From contig CALYDD020000353.1 of the NCBI GenBank assembly GCA_944472135.2, forward strand, positions 1 to 64,000: a stretch of DNA of 64,000 nt, written 5' to 3'. Within the stretch, counting starts at the first letter, position 1. Each line of letters opens with the position of its first letter. This document shows positions 1-11,934 of this stretch, piece by piece. The DNA comes from Trichobilharzia regenti. Its lineage: Eukaryota > Platyhelminthes > Trematoda > Strigeidida > Schistosomatidae. The position numbers and the translations under genes were made by a program. The notes beneath the pieces were generated by a model. That model ran no database searches and was not told the DNA's origin. It saw nothing but the letters and a program-made list of their open reading frames with translations.

Positions 1-330
1 CTACGTAGGAAGATGTGAACTTCCTGGGTGGGGTCCTCAAGAAGGTTAAAACCAATGATGGCTGGAGACAATCGGTGATATGGCTGAAAATTGTTGTCAG
101 TGATGGCTGGCACAGATGCATCCCCTGGTAATGTGACTTACAATTTCCAATAAAACAATGTTGTTTTCGAATATTACTGTTCTGTTTTGCCTGATATCTC
201 TGTTCACTATCTCTATTTTGCGTTTCTTTTCACTTTTTTCACTTAATACGTGTGCTAAATGAAGTGTGGCGACTCAAACTGCTGCACACCGTTGCAAAGT
301 TCTATGTTGAAACCAGACGGACAGACATAT
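1..330 (+). mobile_element. LINE 3' end (LINE-A), truncated at window edge
   Basis: The first 125 bases translate, with interruptions, to the C-terminal end of a non-LTR retrotransposon protein, with the signatures GRCELPGWGP and WLETIGDMAE. A 3' UTR follows with the block ending in gttctatgttgaaaccagac. The same C-terminus and UTR recur on the minus strand at 11.94-12.56 kb and, more decayed, at 15.28-15.60 kb. The 5' part lies outside the window. I do not assign a clade name. Confidence 0.75.
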
Positions 331-884
331 ATATTCTGTATAAACGACTTTTCAAAAGATGTTTAGAATGATAGATCCAATGTATATTTATGATTCAGTC
401 TACTTATTTCATTATTTTGCATTTTAAAAATTGTGAATTTATGCGATTTCTACAATTTTTTTTATCTAGATGGGTCAGCCCAAACTCGATACTGTGAGTT
501 CATTGAAAATAACAAGCCAGAGACATTAAACTTCTAATGTTTTAAGGAGTAAATTCTTAAATTGGAAAATATTCCAAAGTTTATTATGAAACGATGGAAG
601 ACGAAATAATCTCAATCATACATGAATCAGAACAGACGTTAGTTTCATGCGAAATACAGGACTTTTGACAGTATATATCATCCTTGCCCAGAACGCCACG
701 ACACTTTTATTTCCTGACATCCTATGTGATGATGTGTATGAGAAGGATAGCGCCTTCAGGAGTAGGGAAGTGCCAAGTTATTGTTTTTAATTTGTCTTAA
801 GAATTGTAAAAATATCTTTTGTAGATCATCACTAAATTTTTCAGTAGAAATTTCCTACCATTACGAAAATCAGGTGAAGCATAT
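331..884. other. AT-rich stretch, nothing recognised
   Basis: I see no gene, splice-flanked open frame or known repeat. The right end may already be part of the RTE copy that becomes recognisable near 890. Confidence 0.4.
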
Positions 885-2345
885 CATATCCGTCTGGTCC
901 TGCTGCCTACCAGAACTTCAAATGCGATCAATCTGCCGAAGTCCTGTCGAGAAGGTAGCAGGATCAGATTAAATTTTCCCTACCCGAAGCACTGTAAACG
1001 GACTCAGAGATTGCGGCAGATATGCTCACGCTATTATTGCAAAGGGTTTCGACGGAAGGAATGTTTGCAATGGATTGGAAGAAGGGCTACCTTGTCAAGC
1101 TGACAAAGAAGGACGACTTAGGTCTCCCTATGCCATAACCGGTGTTTGTTGCTCCTCTTGTCCACGCCAATTAAAGTACTAAGTCTCATTATCCTAGAGA
1201 GAACAAAGGATGCACTGGATACGGAACTCCTTCTGGAACAAGCAAGTTTCTGGAGAGGCAAATCGTGTGCTGATCGAATTGCAACTCTATGTATCATCAT
1301 CGCAGAACAAAACATAGAATGGCAGTTAAACCTCTACACCAACTTCCTTCATCTAACTCGAAAAGGCATTCGGCAGACAGCGTTGACTGAGTAGTTATTT
1401 GGAAACTAGTTCAACAGTACGGCGTGCAATGTCCAAGTCTTTATCGACCTCATTCGTCAGGCAGTTTTAGAATAATGCCACGTCTCAGATAATTCACAAC
1501 AGAAAATTCAGTGGGGCGTTCGAATTGACTACAGGCGTAAGACAAGGCCGGTGACTACCACCACCAAAGATTCTTAATTGTAGTGAACTGAATTATACTT
1601 TGTGCTCTGGGAGAGTGAAGAAAGGAATGCATTAGACTGATGAGAAGACTGGAAGATCTGGATTTCGCGTGTGGATGATGCTTGTTTAATGTCACACAAA
1701 TTCGAAGACTTGTAGGCAGGCGAAAACCAACAAACTAGCTGAAGAGGTTGGCCAACAGCGAAGACAGAATTTCAGGTAAAGAAAGCGGAGGTGATACAAA
1801 TAACTGACCACCACCCCCACCACCAACAACTACCACCAATCACTATCAACAGGAGAAACTTCAAAGAGGTAGCTCCTTCACTTATCTAAGCAGAAGGTAT
1901 CGTTTCAACTACATACTAGATGGCACAGATGAATATGTCAAATCCAGCCAGTCAGAATCAGAACGGCAACATACGCCTTTATCAAACTGAAACCGGTTTG
2001 GAAATCTTCTCCACCCAACATAAGGAACAAAACTCAGAGTTTCAGCACCCTTGTGAAGTCACTCCTTCCATATGCACGAGAGCCAATCGCTCAACAAAAA
2101 TGTGTGAGAAAATGGAGATGATTGGATCAGGCATACAGTGAGGCGACTGTAGAATGACATCGCGCGCAACGCCGGCCATCCATCACGCGACGAGTGAGTC
2201 TTCGGTTCACAGGTGACATGGAGGAGGTCGTGTGGTGAGGAGGAGATGAGAGATTATGAGCGATCGTGGACCCAGGTGAAGACGACAGCAAAAAATAGAA
2301 GAAGCGGTTTGTTGCGCTCGGAACGCAAGGAAATAATGACAATAT
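885..2345 (+). mobile_element. RTE-clade LINE copy, decayed, 5'-truncated
   Basis: A frameshifted reverse transcriptase can be followed from the pre-RT segment (SPVEKVAGSD) through a finger/palm block, with LSLIILERTKDALDTELLLE at 1170-1240 and KSCADRIATLCII at 1258-1300. It continues to the C-terminal DIARNA...WRRS...MRDYERSW block at 2150-2280. The catalytic FADD region near 1660 is scrambled. The tail reads cgcaaggaaataatgac, the usual end of this family here. Stops and frameshifts make it inactive. Seven other RTE copies occur in the window, all on the plus strand. Confidence 0.85.
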
Positions 2346-3486
2346 CACCTTGGCTTATTGGTTCCCCACAGTTTAAATGAAAACTTCTAACTGTCAACGG
2401 AGCCTTGGTGAATTCAAATATCACTTAAAAGATTGAAATATACAAAGAAACTCTTCATAAATTCAAAGGGAAACACTTGTAAATCGTTTCAGACAAGAAA
2501 TTGGAAAATTTTCTTGTCCGTGTGTAAAATGAAAGAGAAGGGTAAGTTCTGAGATCTATCTCTCACGCATACATTTCAGAAAGAAGAAAATGGAAGAAAC
2601 TGAAGAGTAATGGAGCATACTTCGGATGGAAGATAACTGCTTCAAGAGATGCATTAGCAGTTACTTGAAGATTTTACACAAGCAGTAAACGTCCTACAAT
2701 AAAACAGACTGGAAATTCTGCATTATGTTTAGAGGCATATTTTCAGGATAAATCAGTAATTATTATTCAGAATACTTTTGAAGCCACTATCTCATCATAA
2801 AAAATTATTTTCACTCTATCCTCCTGTTTTTCATTCCTGACAGGTGTACTTTCTTGTTCAGTTCAAGGTAATTGATGGAATTTTTAAACTGAAGTTCTGA
2901 TATTTGTTTCATGGATCGACAGTGAAAATCCTACGATAAAATGAGGATACGTCTTTGAATAAGAGCATTAAAATGGCTGTAAAATATACAGGAGACATTT
3001 ATTTCATTCCCCGAAAAATGTTCAGGGCAATCACTCAAGTGTTTTGTGCTACGTTATCCCTATCAACAAAAAGGGGAACTTACGAGACAATGAGTTCAGT
3101 CTACTGATTAGGTGATAATATGACTCACGCAGAATTTGACAGTTCTGCAGTTTCATCCAGGTTGAGTGGTAGGAACACAGTATTCATGTTTGCCATTTGG
3201 GAGAATAACAGCTCAAAGCTTCTGCCTTCAGACAAAAGAAATTTGAGTGCAGCTTGAGAAGCCTTAAACCATCAATGCACACATCACAATGACACATGTC
3301 ACAACTAACCACGTCAACATAATGTCAATACTGAGTTACGACTCTCTTTTAAGTTTACAATGAAGTCTTCTTTATGCATTTGGAATTTTCATCTGTAGAG
3401 AAGGTACTTTTGAAACAAGGAATGCCCTTTTCTCTGATATTGAATGCATCATTCTTGGTCACTCAAAATAAATATCTGCATGGCTA
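2346..3486. other. Unannotated AT-rich spacer
   Basis: No coding stretch or repeat is recognised. A donor-like minus-strand site at 3071-3076 (cttac) has no matching T-rich acceptor in symmetric register, so I do not call an exon. Confidence 0.4.
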
Positions 3487-4596
3487 AGGTAAACTTTAAG
3501 CACCACTAAGTATTAATCAGGGAATGATCTTGAATAGTTCAATGCGTTTCATCAACATGAGTTGAAGTTTCTGTTCCGCTTGATTCGAGTCAAATACGCA
3601 CTGTAATGCAGCTGCACTTGCAGTCTGGTGAGGATAAGGTTTTCCAGCACTGATTAGATATGGGGTTGCATAGGAGACAAAGTTTTGTTCAAATGCAGGT
3701 GTCATGAATATTAAAAGCTTCAGCAGGTCTTTGTACAATTTATCTGAGACAAGTTAGTGTTAGGGAAGGTGAATTGATGATTCTAATATTTGGCTGGAAC
3801 ATTTCTTAACAGGCCTCATCTGTTCTTAACCCAGATTTTATATATTTGTTAATTAATCGGTCTTAAAACAGCCTGTGAGAGGTGCAGCTGCTTAAACTGA
3901 AAATAGCTACGTATCTACAGTTCATTGATACCAGCCCTGCAGAGGTATCGCACCATGCAAAATGGAGAGAAGTACTTCGTTATTGAGAGGAGAAGAAGGT
4001 GTCATCGTACACGTGGACGAATCTGTCTCGTTGAAGAAAAAATACGGCCGTGGCCGTGAACAAGCCAACAATGTTTGGGTAATCCGCTATATGACACCTC
4101 TCTACAGAAAGGATTCATGAAGAGAACAGCAGACAGAAGGTCAACCACCTGAGAACCTATTATCACTCGACTGGTGAAACAGGAATCTTTAATATAAACA
4201 TCGATGAGTGTAAAGGTTATAGCTCTTTGTCATCCTTTGGATGTGTCCATCACAAAGTGAACCATTCTAATGATTTTGTGGGTTCCATTACACGGACATA
4301 CACCAATTCTAAAGAAGGCTTTTGGAAAAGGTTAGGAAATAGGTTTAGTGGGATGTCATATGGGTGAATATATGTGTACAGAATGTTTTGTAACTTTTCA
4401 GCCGATACTCCTATTCTAAACTGGAAGATGTTTGTATCACATGTCAGAGAAGGATACTTCATGCAAGAGTCTTATGCTATTTTTATGCATTTTTTTATAG
4501 ACATGTGTTTTCCATAACCAAAAAGGCCCTTGTGATGTGATTGGCTAGTTGAAGGTCATTCGTTGATTGGCAGTTAGGGGTGCTTGACGTTTACCT
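3487..4596 (+). mobile_element. Merlin-superfamily DNA transposon, 1.1 kb copy
   Basis: The ends form terminal inverted repeats of about 50 bp. The left end is ggtaaactttaagcacc..., with aatgatcttgaa inside. The right end is the reverse complement of ggtaaacgtcaagcacc..., with gaatgaccttcaa inside. Between them is a decayed DDE transposase with a Merlin/IS1016-type signature. The same ends and order occur in a shorter copy at 21.69-22.43 kb. I saw no convincing target-site duplication. Merlin is a cut-and-paste transposon known from schistosomes. Confidence 0.85.
3960..4470 (+). pseudogene. Merlin transposase remnant
   Basis: Two blocks of an IS1016/Merlin-type DDE transposase are readable. 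The first (about 3990-4118) contains VIVHVDESVSLKKKYGRGRE, whose aspartate in VDES is the expected first catalytic acid; it ends at a TGA. The second (about 4174-4455) contains INIDECKGYSSL, the expected second aspartate, then VNHSNDFV and TNSKEGFWKRL, the family's usual C-terminal segment with the third acidic position. It runs into stop TGA in ...SGMSYG. An upstream N-terminal domain is not readable. Stops between the blocks make this a pseudogene. In the family the protein cuts the terminal repeats and reinserts the element. Confidence 0.8.
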
Positions 4597-5029
4597 ATGC
4601 CGATGTCAGCTACAAGGACTAGTGCAAAAACACCTCTATATAAGAGGCGTATATATAGATGTCCATATTTCCAGTCACGAAGCCAAAGAGGAAAAAGTCC
4701 TAGTGCGGAATTTCAATGTTTATTTATGAACAGACGAGTCATCTGATGTAAATTTATACAACTGAACCAACAGTATGTGCTGATTCCATAAACCAGATTG
4801 AGCAATTTATTTACGGAATGAAAACTCACGAACAATTCTAAATCTTTTAGCTCACAATGAAGCGGAGTTTTACGTCTGTAAGTTAGTTATTATAGTGTAT
4901 ATCACGCAGTATCCTCTCCTTTGGACTGTATATTCAGAAACTTGCACGATGATATTCTATTTGTTTGCGTCTAACATCACTGTTTGACGTGAAAAGACCG
5001 TGTCGTGAGCAGGTGGACTGTACTAAGAA
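4597..5029. other. Spacer without recognised features
   Basis: AT-rich sequence. No coding stretch, inverted repeat or known repeat family was seen. Confidence 0.35.
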
Positions 5030-5057
5030 ATCTTGCTTGTTTCTAAGACTAGTCATA

Positions 5058-5340
5058 AAGTTACTTCAGATAGAATACCAGAAAGAACCAAGGGACAGTT
5101 GACAGGTCTTCCACTTCTGTTTGGCCATTTTCAGCGGTTTGCACATATCAGCACTCCAGTAATCGAAATTGTCCCATTGGCTGAATGTTTATCAAGCTTA
5201 CCTTGTGATGTGAAAGTTCAAGGCTTCGATACCTAGTAGTGAAGTCATTGGTGTACTTTGTATAATGGCTCCAAATTTGGACGAAGTAAACCTTCACAAA
5301 CCCATAGTTTTCAAAAGACTCCGACTGTAGTCAGTTCGTG
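5058..5340 (-). other. Unrecognised coding-like stretch
   Basis: On the minus strand a frame without stops runs about 94 codons, with peptides such as FENYGFVKVYFVQIWSHYTK and YRSLELSHHK. A good donor (cacaag|gtaagc at 5197/5196) lies inside it, and a modest acceptor (gactacag) lies near its start. That would give a 123-nt exon. The plus strand is also open in two frames (5033-5236 and 5258-5557), so openness alone is weak evidence. I do not recognise the protein. It could be an exon of a minus-strand gene or an old retroelement piece. Confidence 0.2.
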
Positions 5341-5560
5341 GTCACTTGTAATGTGTATTACCTGTGTTCATGAAGAGCGAACTGACAAGCCAATTAATCA
5401 TAATGCAAAGATGCACAATTGCGTAAAATGGGCGGTCCAACTACCATGTCTAATTAAGATCCTAACCCTGACATCCTTATCTGTACCGGCTACTCCTGCA
5501 ACGATGCTGACTTCCCTAAGTGAAACAAGGGACTTCCTTGAAAACCTTTCCCGTTGATGG

Positions 5561-6369
5561 TGGTTAGTGCATTTTCTTTCTGGTTAGGTATGTTAATTTA
5601 TTCCATCTCTTATATGTGCATATGGATTCCTCCTTCGGCTGCTTACTTTATATTATAACTATTACTAACATCAGTTCATGTAAACTTTGTCTAAAATCTA
5701 TTACAGATTATTACTCAGAGTATGACGTAACTGTTTATGCTAGGTGTTAGCCCATGCTACCGTAAGTTAACCGTAAATACCTGAAAGTAAAATACATTTT
5801 TCGCGCATTCTAGGTACTTTGAAAGTCAGCAGAGTGTATCAGTTTGACATTCCATGGAAAACGATAAATGAGCTAATAGACGGATGTATGGGGATAAGAA
5901 TTATTGCACAAGGAGGCTCTTATACTCCTTCATCATTGGATTAAAAGGTGTTCTGTGAAGGCCTGTGTACTTTCAGAATGACATCTCATAAGTCAGAAAA
6001 ATATAAACGCCAAGTATTTACGTCTGTGAATGACATTACCTGGAGATCAGCAGAAAAGGCAAAATGTTCATTTCTTTTACCTGATGCCTTCAGAAGTGTT
6101 CATCAACAAAACTAAGCTGAGCCACACCACACTGTTCTGCACATCGGATTCTGGAAAAGGACTTATAGACCAGAAGTTATGGAGAGTTGGTGAATAAATT
6201 TCTCCTTAGGATATAGTTGATGCAAGTATATAAAGGAATGTTTCAGAATTCTAAGATCATGGAGAGTCACTTTCAGATTTTCTGTCGATTATCATATTAC
6301 CACTTAAACTAAATAGTGTCCACTTAAAAACATTTCATACGAAATATATTTCCTAATATGTAAAGTTAG
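5561..6369. other. AT-rich spacer
   Basis: Nothing recognised. Confidence 0.35.
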
Positions 6370-7750
6370 TTACTTTTATATGGTCTAAAGTTAATATACA
6401 CATCGAATCTGGGTATGATTTAGAGGATTTGTAGCTCATGTGGATTATTTTGATGCAGTTGCGTTTTGTAAGCTGAATGGTTTATTTAAAAAGCTTTCAT
6501 TGTTCTACTAGGCAACATCGACAGCGTATACTTCAATTTGTGAAAGTGAGCTTTAGATTTCTCCATGACTCTACAAGTCATCTCTTCTGGTGGGTGACGC
6601 TGAACGCGATTGATTGTCTTTGTGTGTTTTCACACACTGTAGGCTACTTGTATCAGTACTGATTGCTTCCTTGTAAGTGAGAAAAACTCACAACTTATTA
6701 AAAACATCTTCAACGACATCACATTCACAAGAGAAGAGGAATCCAATAACGAATACCCATTTTTTTGGCGTCATAGTCAGGTGAACAACCACAGTGGAAT
6801 CAGGAACTCAAGTTTATAGAAAATCAACTCATACAGACTAAATACTCAAGTACAACAGCAACAATCGAATAACACACAAAAGGAATTTTGTACAAACACT
6901 ATTCAAGAGGCCAGCCAAGACTCATTGCACCACTACCAACTTAAAGAAAATTGAAGGACAATATCTCATGTATCTCTTTCATAAGAATGGATATTCACGG
7001 AATTTCAACAACAGACATATACTCCTAAGCCAACCTATCAAATTAAAGGCCCCTAAGGAAAACGTATGAGATATCTCAGAATTCCCCGAAAGACTCTTTA
7101 GGCCTTGATGAGGAATGGACGCCGCACACATACCAGCAAAATCACTTCACTTGGCCGGCTGGTTCTATGTCAAACAAAAAAGACTCAACAGAGAAAGAAG
7201 ATAAAACCAACATCATCGACAAATTGTAACAACTGTGAAAAACACTACACTGACCAAAGTGGACTACTTCTCCTTCATCTTCGTATCTATGATCACAAAC
7301 TAGCCACCAAAGACATGACATCCACTCCCCCACTCACCTCACTGCATACAAACAAACACGACATCAATTCCAATGGGACAACCAGCGTTTAAATATTAGA
7401 CAGAGGAAACAACAAGAATGATAGAGTATTTTTAGAAGCCTGGTATTCCAGTGAATCGTCAATCAATAGATACATAGAAATAGAAAAAAAACTACTAATC
7501 AATAAGAAGGAAGTCCCATACACAAATGGTCAGTGTTGAAGTCAAGGAAACAATCAGTACGAATACACAAGTAGCTTAGAGGGTGTAAAGAAATGCAAAA
7601 ACAACCAATCACGTTCAAGGTCACTCGTCAGGAAAGATGACTAACAAGCTTGTGGAGAAATCTGAAAGGTCACTTCCACAAATGGAAGTATGCGCTGTCG
7701 ATGTTGTCTAGTAGGTCAATGAAAGCTTCGCAATAAACTATTCAGCTCAG
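6370..7750 (+). mobile_element. Penelope-like element bounded by inverted terminal segments
   Basis: A decayed PLE coding region (about 6690-7540) lies between two inverted copies of one segment: left 6491-6564 and right 7654-7728, sharing tactaggcaacatc / gatgttgtctagta. The coding region shows the palm-to-thumb passage (LIKNIFNDITFTREEESNNE, QVYRKSTHTD) and the linker. The GIY-YIG endonuclease zone follows, with CNNCEKHYTDQSG near 7218-7263 and RHDIHSP near 7310. C-terminal IHRNRKK is near 7470. Many stops and frameshifts are present. PLEs are known for such inverted terminal arrangements. Similar terminal segments recur at 19.44-19.76 kb. Confidence 0.8.
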
Positions 7751-8229
7751 AGCACATAACATAGTACATTGGATTTCTCCGTAATTTGAGAATTTATTCA
7801 TTTTTTTTATTTCTCAACGCCTAATTACGCCATACAACTAAAGATGAAGCAAAGACAAACAAAACGTGTAAGTCCACCCTGTGAATACCACATTGTTGGC
7901 GAACTATTTAGATAAGGGCGTATGTTAGCTAGATATCTGAAGTTCGATCTTTCTTCTGGCAACGTTAGTGTGATGTTTGAGTAACAATACGACTCAAACA
8001 GACTCAAACGCAAACACATTTCTTACAGTATTCTTATCCTTAAATTTATTCATTATAATTTATCTCCTAATTGAGAGACAATATCTTTGACCTTTTGAAT
8101 TCATCCTGTGTTTTTTCAAACAGAATCAATCCTAAGCTCAATTTGTTGTCAGATTAACGTTCTTTATATTCACTCACTATATATCTCATCGACGTTTGTA
8201 TACTTTGTGAATTGTACATCATATTTGCA

Positions 8230-9130
8230 ATGTTCTGTGAAAGCAGATCAATAGCTGAAGATATGTTGATAAAAATTCATCTCTTGCCATCCGAATCTCA
8301 GTTTCACAACGGTACACAACAAAAATGCTATTGTTAAATTCCTTGACGTTTCTCTTATGAAAAGGACTGACGGCATATTTGAAAGATCTATATTCAGAAA
8401 GTCCTCATGAAAAAGGCAGTACACACATATCAAGAGGTTTCTGCCAATCCAGCTTAAAAATAAATTAGTCAGAACTCTAATAAATAGAGGAGGTAAAATC
8501 TGTCCTGACTGTACAGATGAGCATGAAACAAATGCTCCGAACGATATGCTATTTGTGAATAAATATCCTGAGAAGCTCATTAATAAATACTCTATAGAAA
8601 TGTGCCCATGCAAAAATATACAAAAGTTTCCCAAGAAATCTGCCTATATTAATTTGCCGATCAAAGGAGATGATGTACGAGGAGTAGTCGAACGAAGATT
8701 CAATAAAGCTATCAAGAGAACTTATTATGCTGTAAACCTTGTTGTCCTTGACACCATCAAGCAAATGCTTCAGCATAATGAGAAAGACCAGTCGACACTT
8801 CAAAATGCATGAATCAATTTAGTGTTTGTGGAAGCAAATACATAGGTAGTACTGTGAGGCGATTGTCTACTCTCATGATGGAGCATTCACCAAAGTGGTT
8901 GAAAACAGCTGAATTCAAACTGCCAAAAGCTCAATAACAACCATCTTGTGGTCTGTGGACTATGGACATCAACGCTGTCAAGTCATTCACTGTTATTGTC
9001 AGCAGACAAAGAAACATGAAGATGCTCTCAGCTGATGTCGAAGGAGCTTGTGCAGTTCGAGTTTATAAACTAGGTTTCTGTGTACAAAAGGAGATGGTCG
9101 TCACTCTGAATCTACCATGGTAATACGTTT
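8230..9130 (+). mobile_element. Penelope-like element 2: RT end plus GIY-YIG endonuclease
   Basis: Reading on the plus strand, IVKFLDVSLMKRTDGIFERS (about 8331-8390) is the PLE palm/thumb region. KGDDVRGVVERRFNKAIKRT (about 8665-8725) is the linker. MNQFSVCGSKYIGSTVRR (about 8809-8865) carries the GIY-YIG strand, here as SKYIG. The expected C-terminal signature VQKEMVVTLNLPW is at about 9088-9125. One segment, 8546-8812, is open for 88 codons. A TAA at 8934 and frameshifts elsewhere disable it. The family encodes a single reverse transcriptase/endonuclease polyprotein acting at chromosomal target sites. Confidence 0.85.
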
Positions 9131-9560
9131 TACTTACTAACTGTTATTATTAACATTTTATTCTACCTCTTATTATTACAGTTATTCTTGATTCATTTAA
9201 AACTATCTTTTATCAGCAGCATTATCTTAACTGACTTCGGCACTATTATTATTATGACTACTATTGTCAATATTACTCAGTTCACAATTTTTGACATATT
9301 ATCTAATGACTAATTGTTTATCTAAGCGGCGATGGAAGCGTAATTCATTTCATCTGAATTCTAATCTTTCATATTCCCTCTCCCCTTATCTATTTGACCA
9401 TGACCTGAAAAATATTCCCACCTGTCTTTCTGCATGATTAATTCAATGTCGTTCATTTGCTTATTAGTCTTATATTGCCCAATGTATTTCCAATAGTATA
9501 TATATATATATATCCGTGTATGTAGAGTATTCAGCTGAAGAGTTCTACCGAAATTTGATG
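9131..9560 (+). mobile_element. 3' UTR of PLE copy 2 with TA microsatellite
   Basis: Non-coding T-rich sequence directly follows the PLE C-terminus. It includes a (TA)n run at 9497-9513. I infer it belongs to the element from its position; the exact 3' end is uncertain. Confidence 0.45.
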
Positions 9561-9904
9561 AATTGATTATTTCCTGTTTTATTAACCTTTGTTGCTTGTT
9601 ATATATATTTCATCTACGTTTTTTAGGCGAGAAATACTGTCGTCAGTTCTGTAAGCGCTTTATATCGCATGATTCAGTTATTAGGTGTATGCCGGATAAA
9701 ACACTGAGATCAGTGTGATGTTTCGTGTTTGTTGTAGGTTATTTTATGTTTTCGCGTTTCATTCTAAAAGCTAATAGTCAAAAATATTTGGACAGTTGTT
9801 TCGTCCTGGTGTGGGAATACATATCTGTACTCACACACCGATGCTCGAAATCAGGACATTCCCATTACAGCGCGGACTCGTAGACCATTAACTTAAGCCA
9901 ATAA

Positions 9905-10130
9905 TTATTGGTTTACGAGTTCGCCTTGTAACCGAAAGGTCGTGAGTTCAAATCCCAGTGAGTGTGTACTTATGAGGAGTCTTAAACTAAAGCGAAACAT
10001 CTGGATATCTAGTACTCCAGGCCGGCTTTCCAATGGTTCACTAACCGATGGCAGTTCAAGATGAAATCCTGAGACAAGAGTGACGTAGGTGGAAGTGTCA
10101 GGGAAATAGGTTGAAATGGGCAATTATTTC
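9905..10130 (+). mobile_element. Sm-alpha-like SINE (tRNA-derived, hammerhead-type body)
   Basis: A tRNA-like head (tttacgagttcgccttgtaa, then B-box-like gagttcaaatccc) is followed by the hammerhead-derived body tacttatgaggagtctt...gcgaaac and the tail gatgaaatcctgag. It is diverged from the best copy at 47.26 kb. Confidence 0.75.
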
Positions 10131-10611
10131 TGTGAGAATACTGGGAATGTAGAACGAGTGAGGAAAGTTGGCATTAAATGTTGCATCTAACCCATTCCTC
10201 TTTGGATGAAGTTAACCTGTTTCTCAAGGTTTTTCCCACTTTACATTTCCTCATTCGCCGACTTTTGAAAGTTGAAAAATTCGCAGTTCTGGATGTGATA
10301 GTTGATGGTGTCACAAATGTTCGTCTAGCCCATGGATCGATGTTTCTTCATGATTGAAATAAGAAAACGGTAGAGTCTTCACGGTAATTCATTATGCATT
10401 TTGTAATATATAGTCTGCGAATTCAAAGAAAACGGTTTCATTTGCCTCCAATTTCTATCACTCATGAAAAGCTGACAGAAGTAAAAGGCGTGAAAACTGA
10501 TAGCTTCTTCAGAAACTGAAAGTGTAACCGAGTTAAAGGTAATTCGCAATGAGATTGTCTGTCTACCTTCACTGTTTACAGAAATCTCATTATGAATCTT
10601 TTTAGTGAGCA
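10131..10611. other. Spacer; minus-strand 77-codon open frame
   Basis: The minus strand is open from 10612 to 10379. There is no recognisable domain and no splice context I trust. No repeat was identified. Confidence 0.3.
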
Positions 10612-10935
10612 CAAGGAATTAGCGACAAGAAACTATGAGAACAAACCACCCAAGAACCTACCACCACACAAAAAAGGGGGATGGATCAGATACACACTAA
10701 GGAGACCGTCGGATGTCATTGATCCCCATGCAGTACCTGGAGTGAAATTCGAATGGGAAACGACAGGTTGAGCGATGATCTTAAAGGGGAATTAAGGAGA
10801 TCATGGGAGGAAGAGATGAGATACTATGGAAAGTCATGCAGCGAACTAAAGAGGGAGGCCGTAGAGAATAGCGTTAAATGTTGGTGTGTTGTAGAAGCTC
10901 TATGTGTTCCACTCTCAACCCAAGGGAGACTCACC
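10612..10935 (+). mobile_element. RTE-clade LINE, 3' fragment
   Basis: Only the C-terminal end of the RTE protein remains: GGWIRYTLRRPSDVI, then LRRSWEEEMRYYGKS and WCVVEALCVPLS. One frameshift near the middle separates the two readable parts. The end lacks the ATAATA tail of other copies. Confidence 0.75.
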
Positions 10936-11289
10936 AAATATTTGGAAATATTTCTGATCACAATAAAAGCAGAATTCCAATGCGATATCATATGATTGTT
11001 CGATATGGGAGAGCTACCTTTATTCTTCATATTGTTGGGTCATATAATTGATTAAAACATGTACAGATGTATTTTCTAGATGTAGACCAAAATGGTCACA
11101 AGCGATTCTCCTATCAGAGATAAATCTTGATAATTGTTTAATTTTGTGTTAACTTTCAAACATTTCACCAGGCAAGAAGCGAATTTATGTATATAATTAT
11201 TGTTTACAAATTGCTAGATCCACCTCCTCAATCAGAAATATGTAAGAATCTTTTATTGTATGACATTCTGTTAAGTGAAAGTTTGGTGT

Positions 11290-11535
11290 TCTGTTACTTT
11301 TTACTTCATTTACTTTCCCAATAAAGCATAGGACTTCAGGTTTGAGCCTTGAAGCTTTGGTAGTAGTGGTATTTGTTTTTACTGGATTGGGTTCTTAACC
11401 TCATTCCCAACCTTGTCTCTTTACAGGTCCTTATACTGGCTTAGCGAGGTAAAGAATTGGCTCTTCGGCGGCCGTGGATCGAACCCCTGACCACGTGTGG
11501 CGCGTTAGACGACCATTCTACCGCTGTGCTGCTGC
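11290..11535 (-). mobile_element. tRNA-like SINE, family 2
   Basis: Reverse complement shows a tRNA-like head with B-box-like ggggttcgatcc and A-box-like cacagcggtagaatgg. The body is shared with the copies at 28.85, 29.08 and 40.57 kb (cctttac...ggttgggaatgaggtt). Degenerate, reading on the minus strand. Confidence 0.65.
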
Positions 11536-11934
11536 CTATAATTCTCTTATCATGCATACACTGAAAAATATTTGAATAGAAAATGGTGTTTATTAATTAG
11601 ATGTCTATGAGGTTCCTAACTTCGCCCACATTCTGGAAATTTGAAAGTACTCAAACCTGATTATATGAGTGATTTAAATTCACACTATTTTGGTGCTTCA
11701 GATTCATAGACATTACAACTCAAAAAAATCGAGTGTTTATGTACATCAATATGTAGATGAACATTCTTTATTGAATTCGGACCATTGATATTCAGTCATT
11801 TCTAGTGAGCTGTTGGAGGTAAGAATCACCCGTTATGTGAATGTCGTGGTCATAGCGATGCGTCACAGGGAATAATGGATTTCATACACCTAAACATTTG
11901 CGCTGAATAATTTCTACTGGTCTACATTCGATGC

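Noticed and set aside
3517..3738. 73-codon minus-strand frame near 3.6 kb as a gene
   Set aside because: It is antisense within the Merlin transposon and is not kept in the second Merlin copy.
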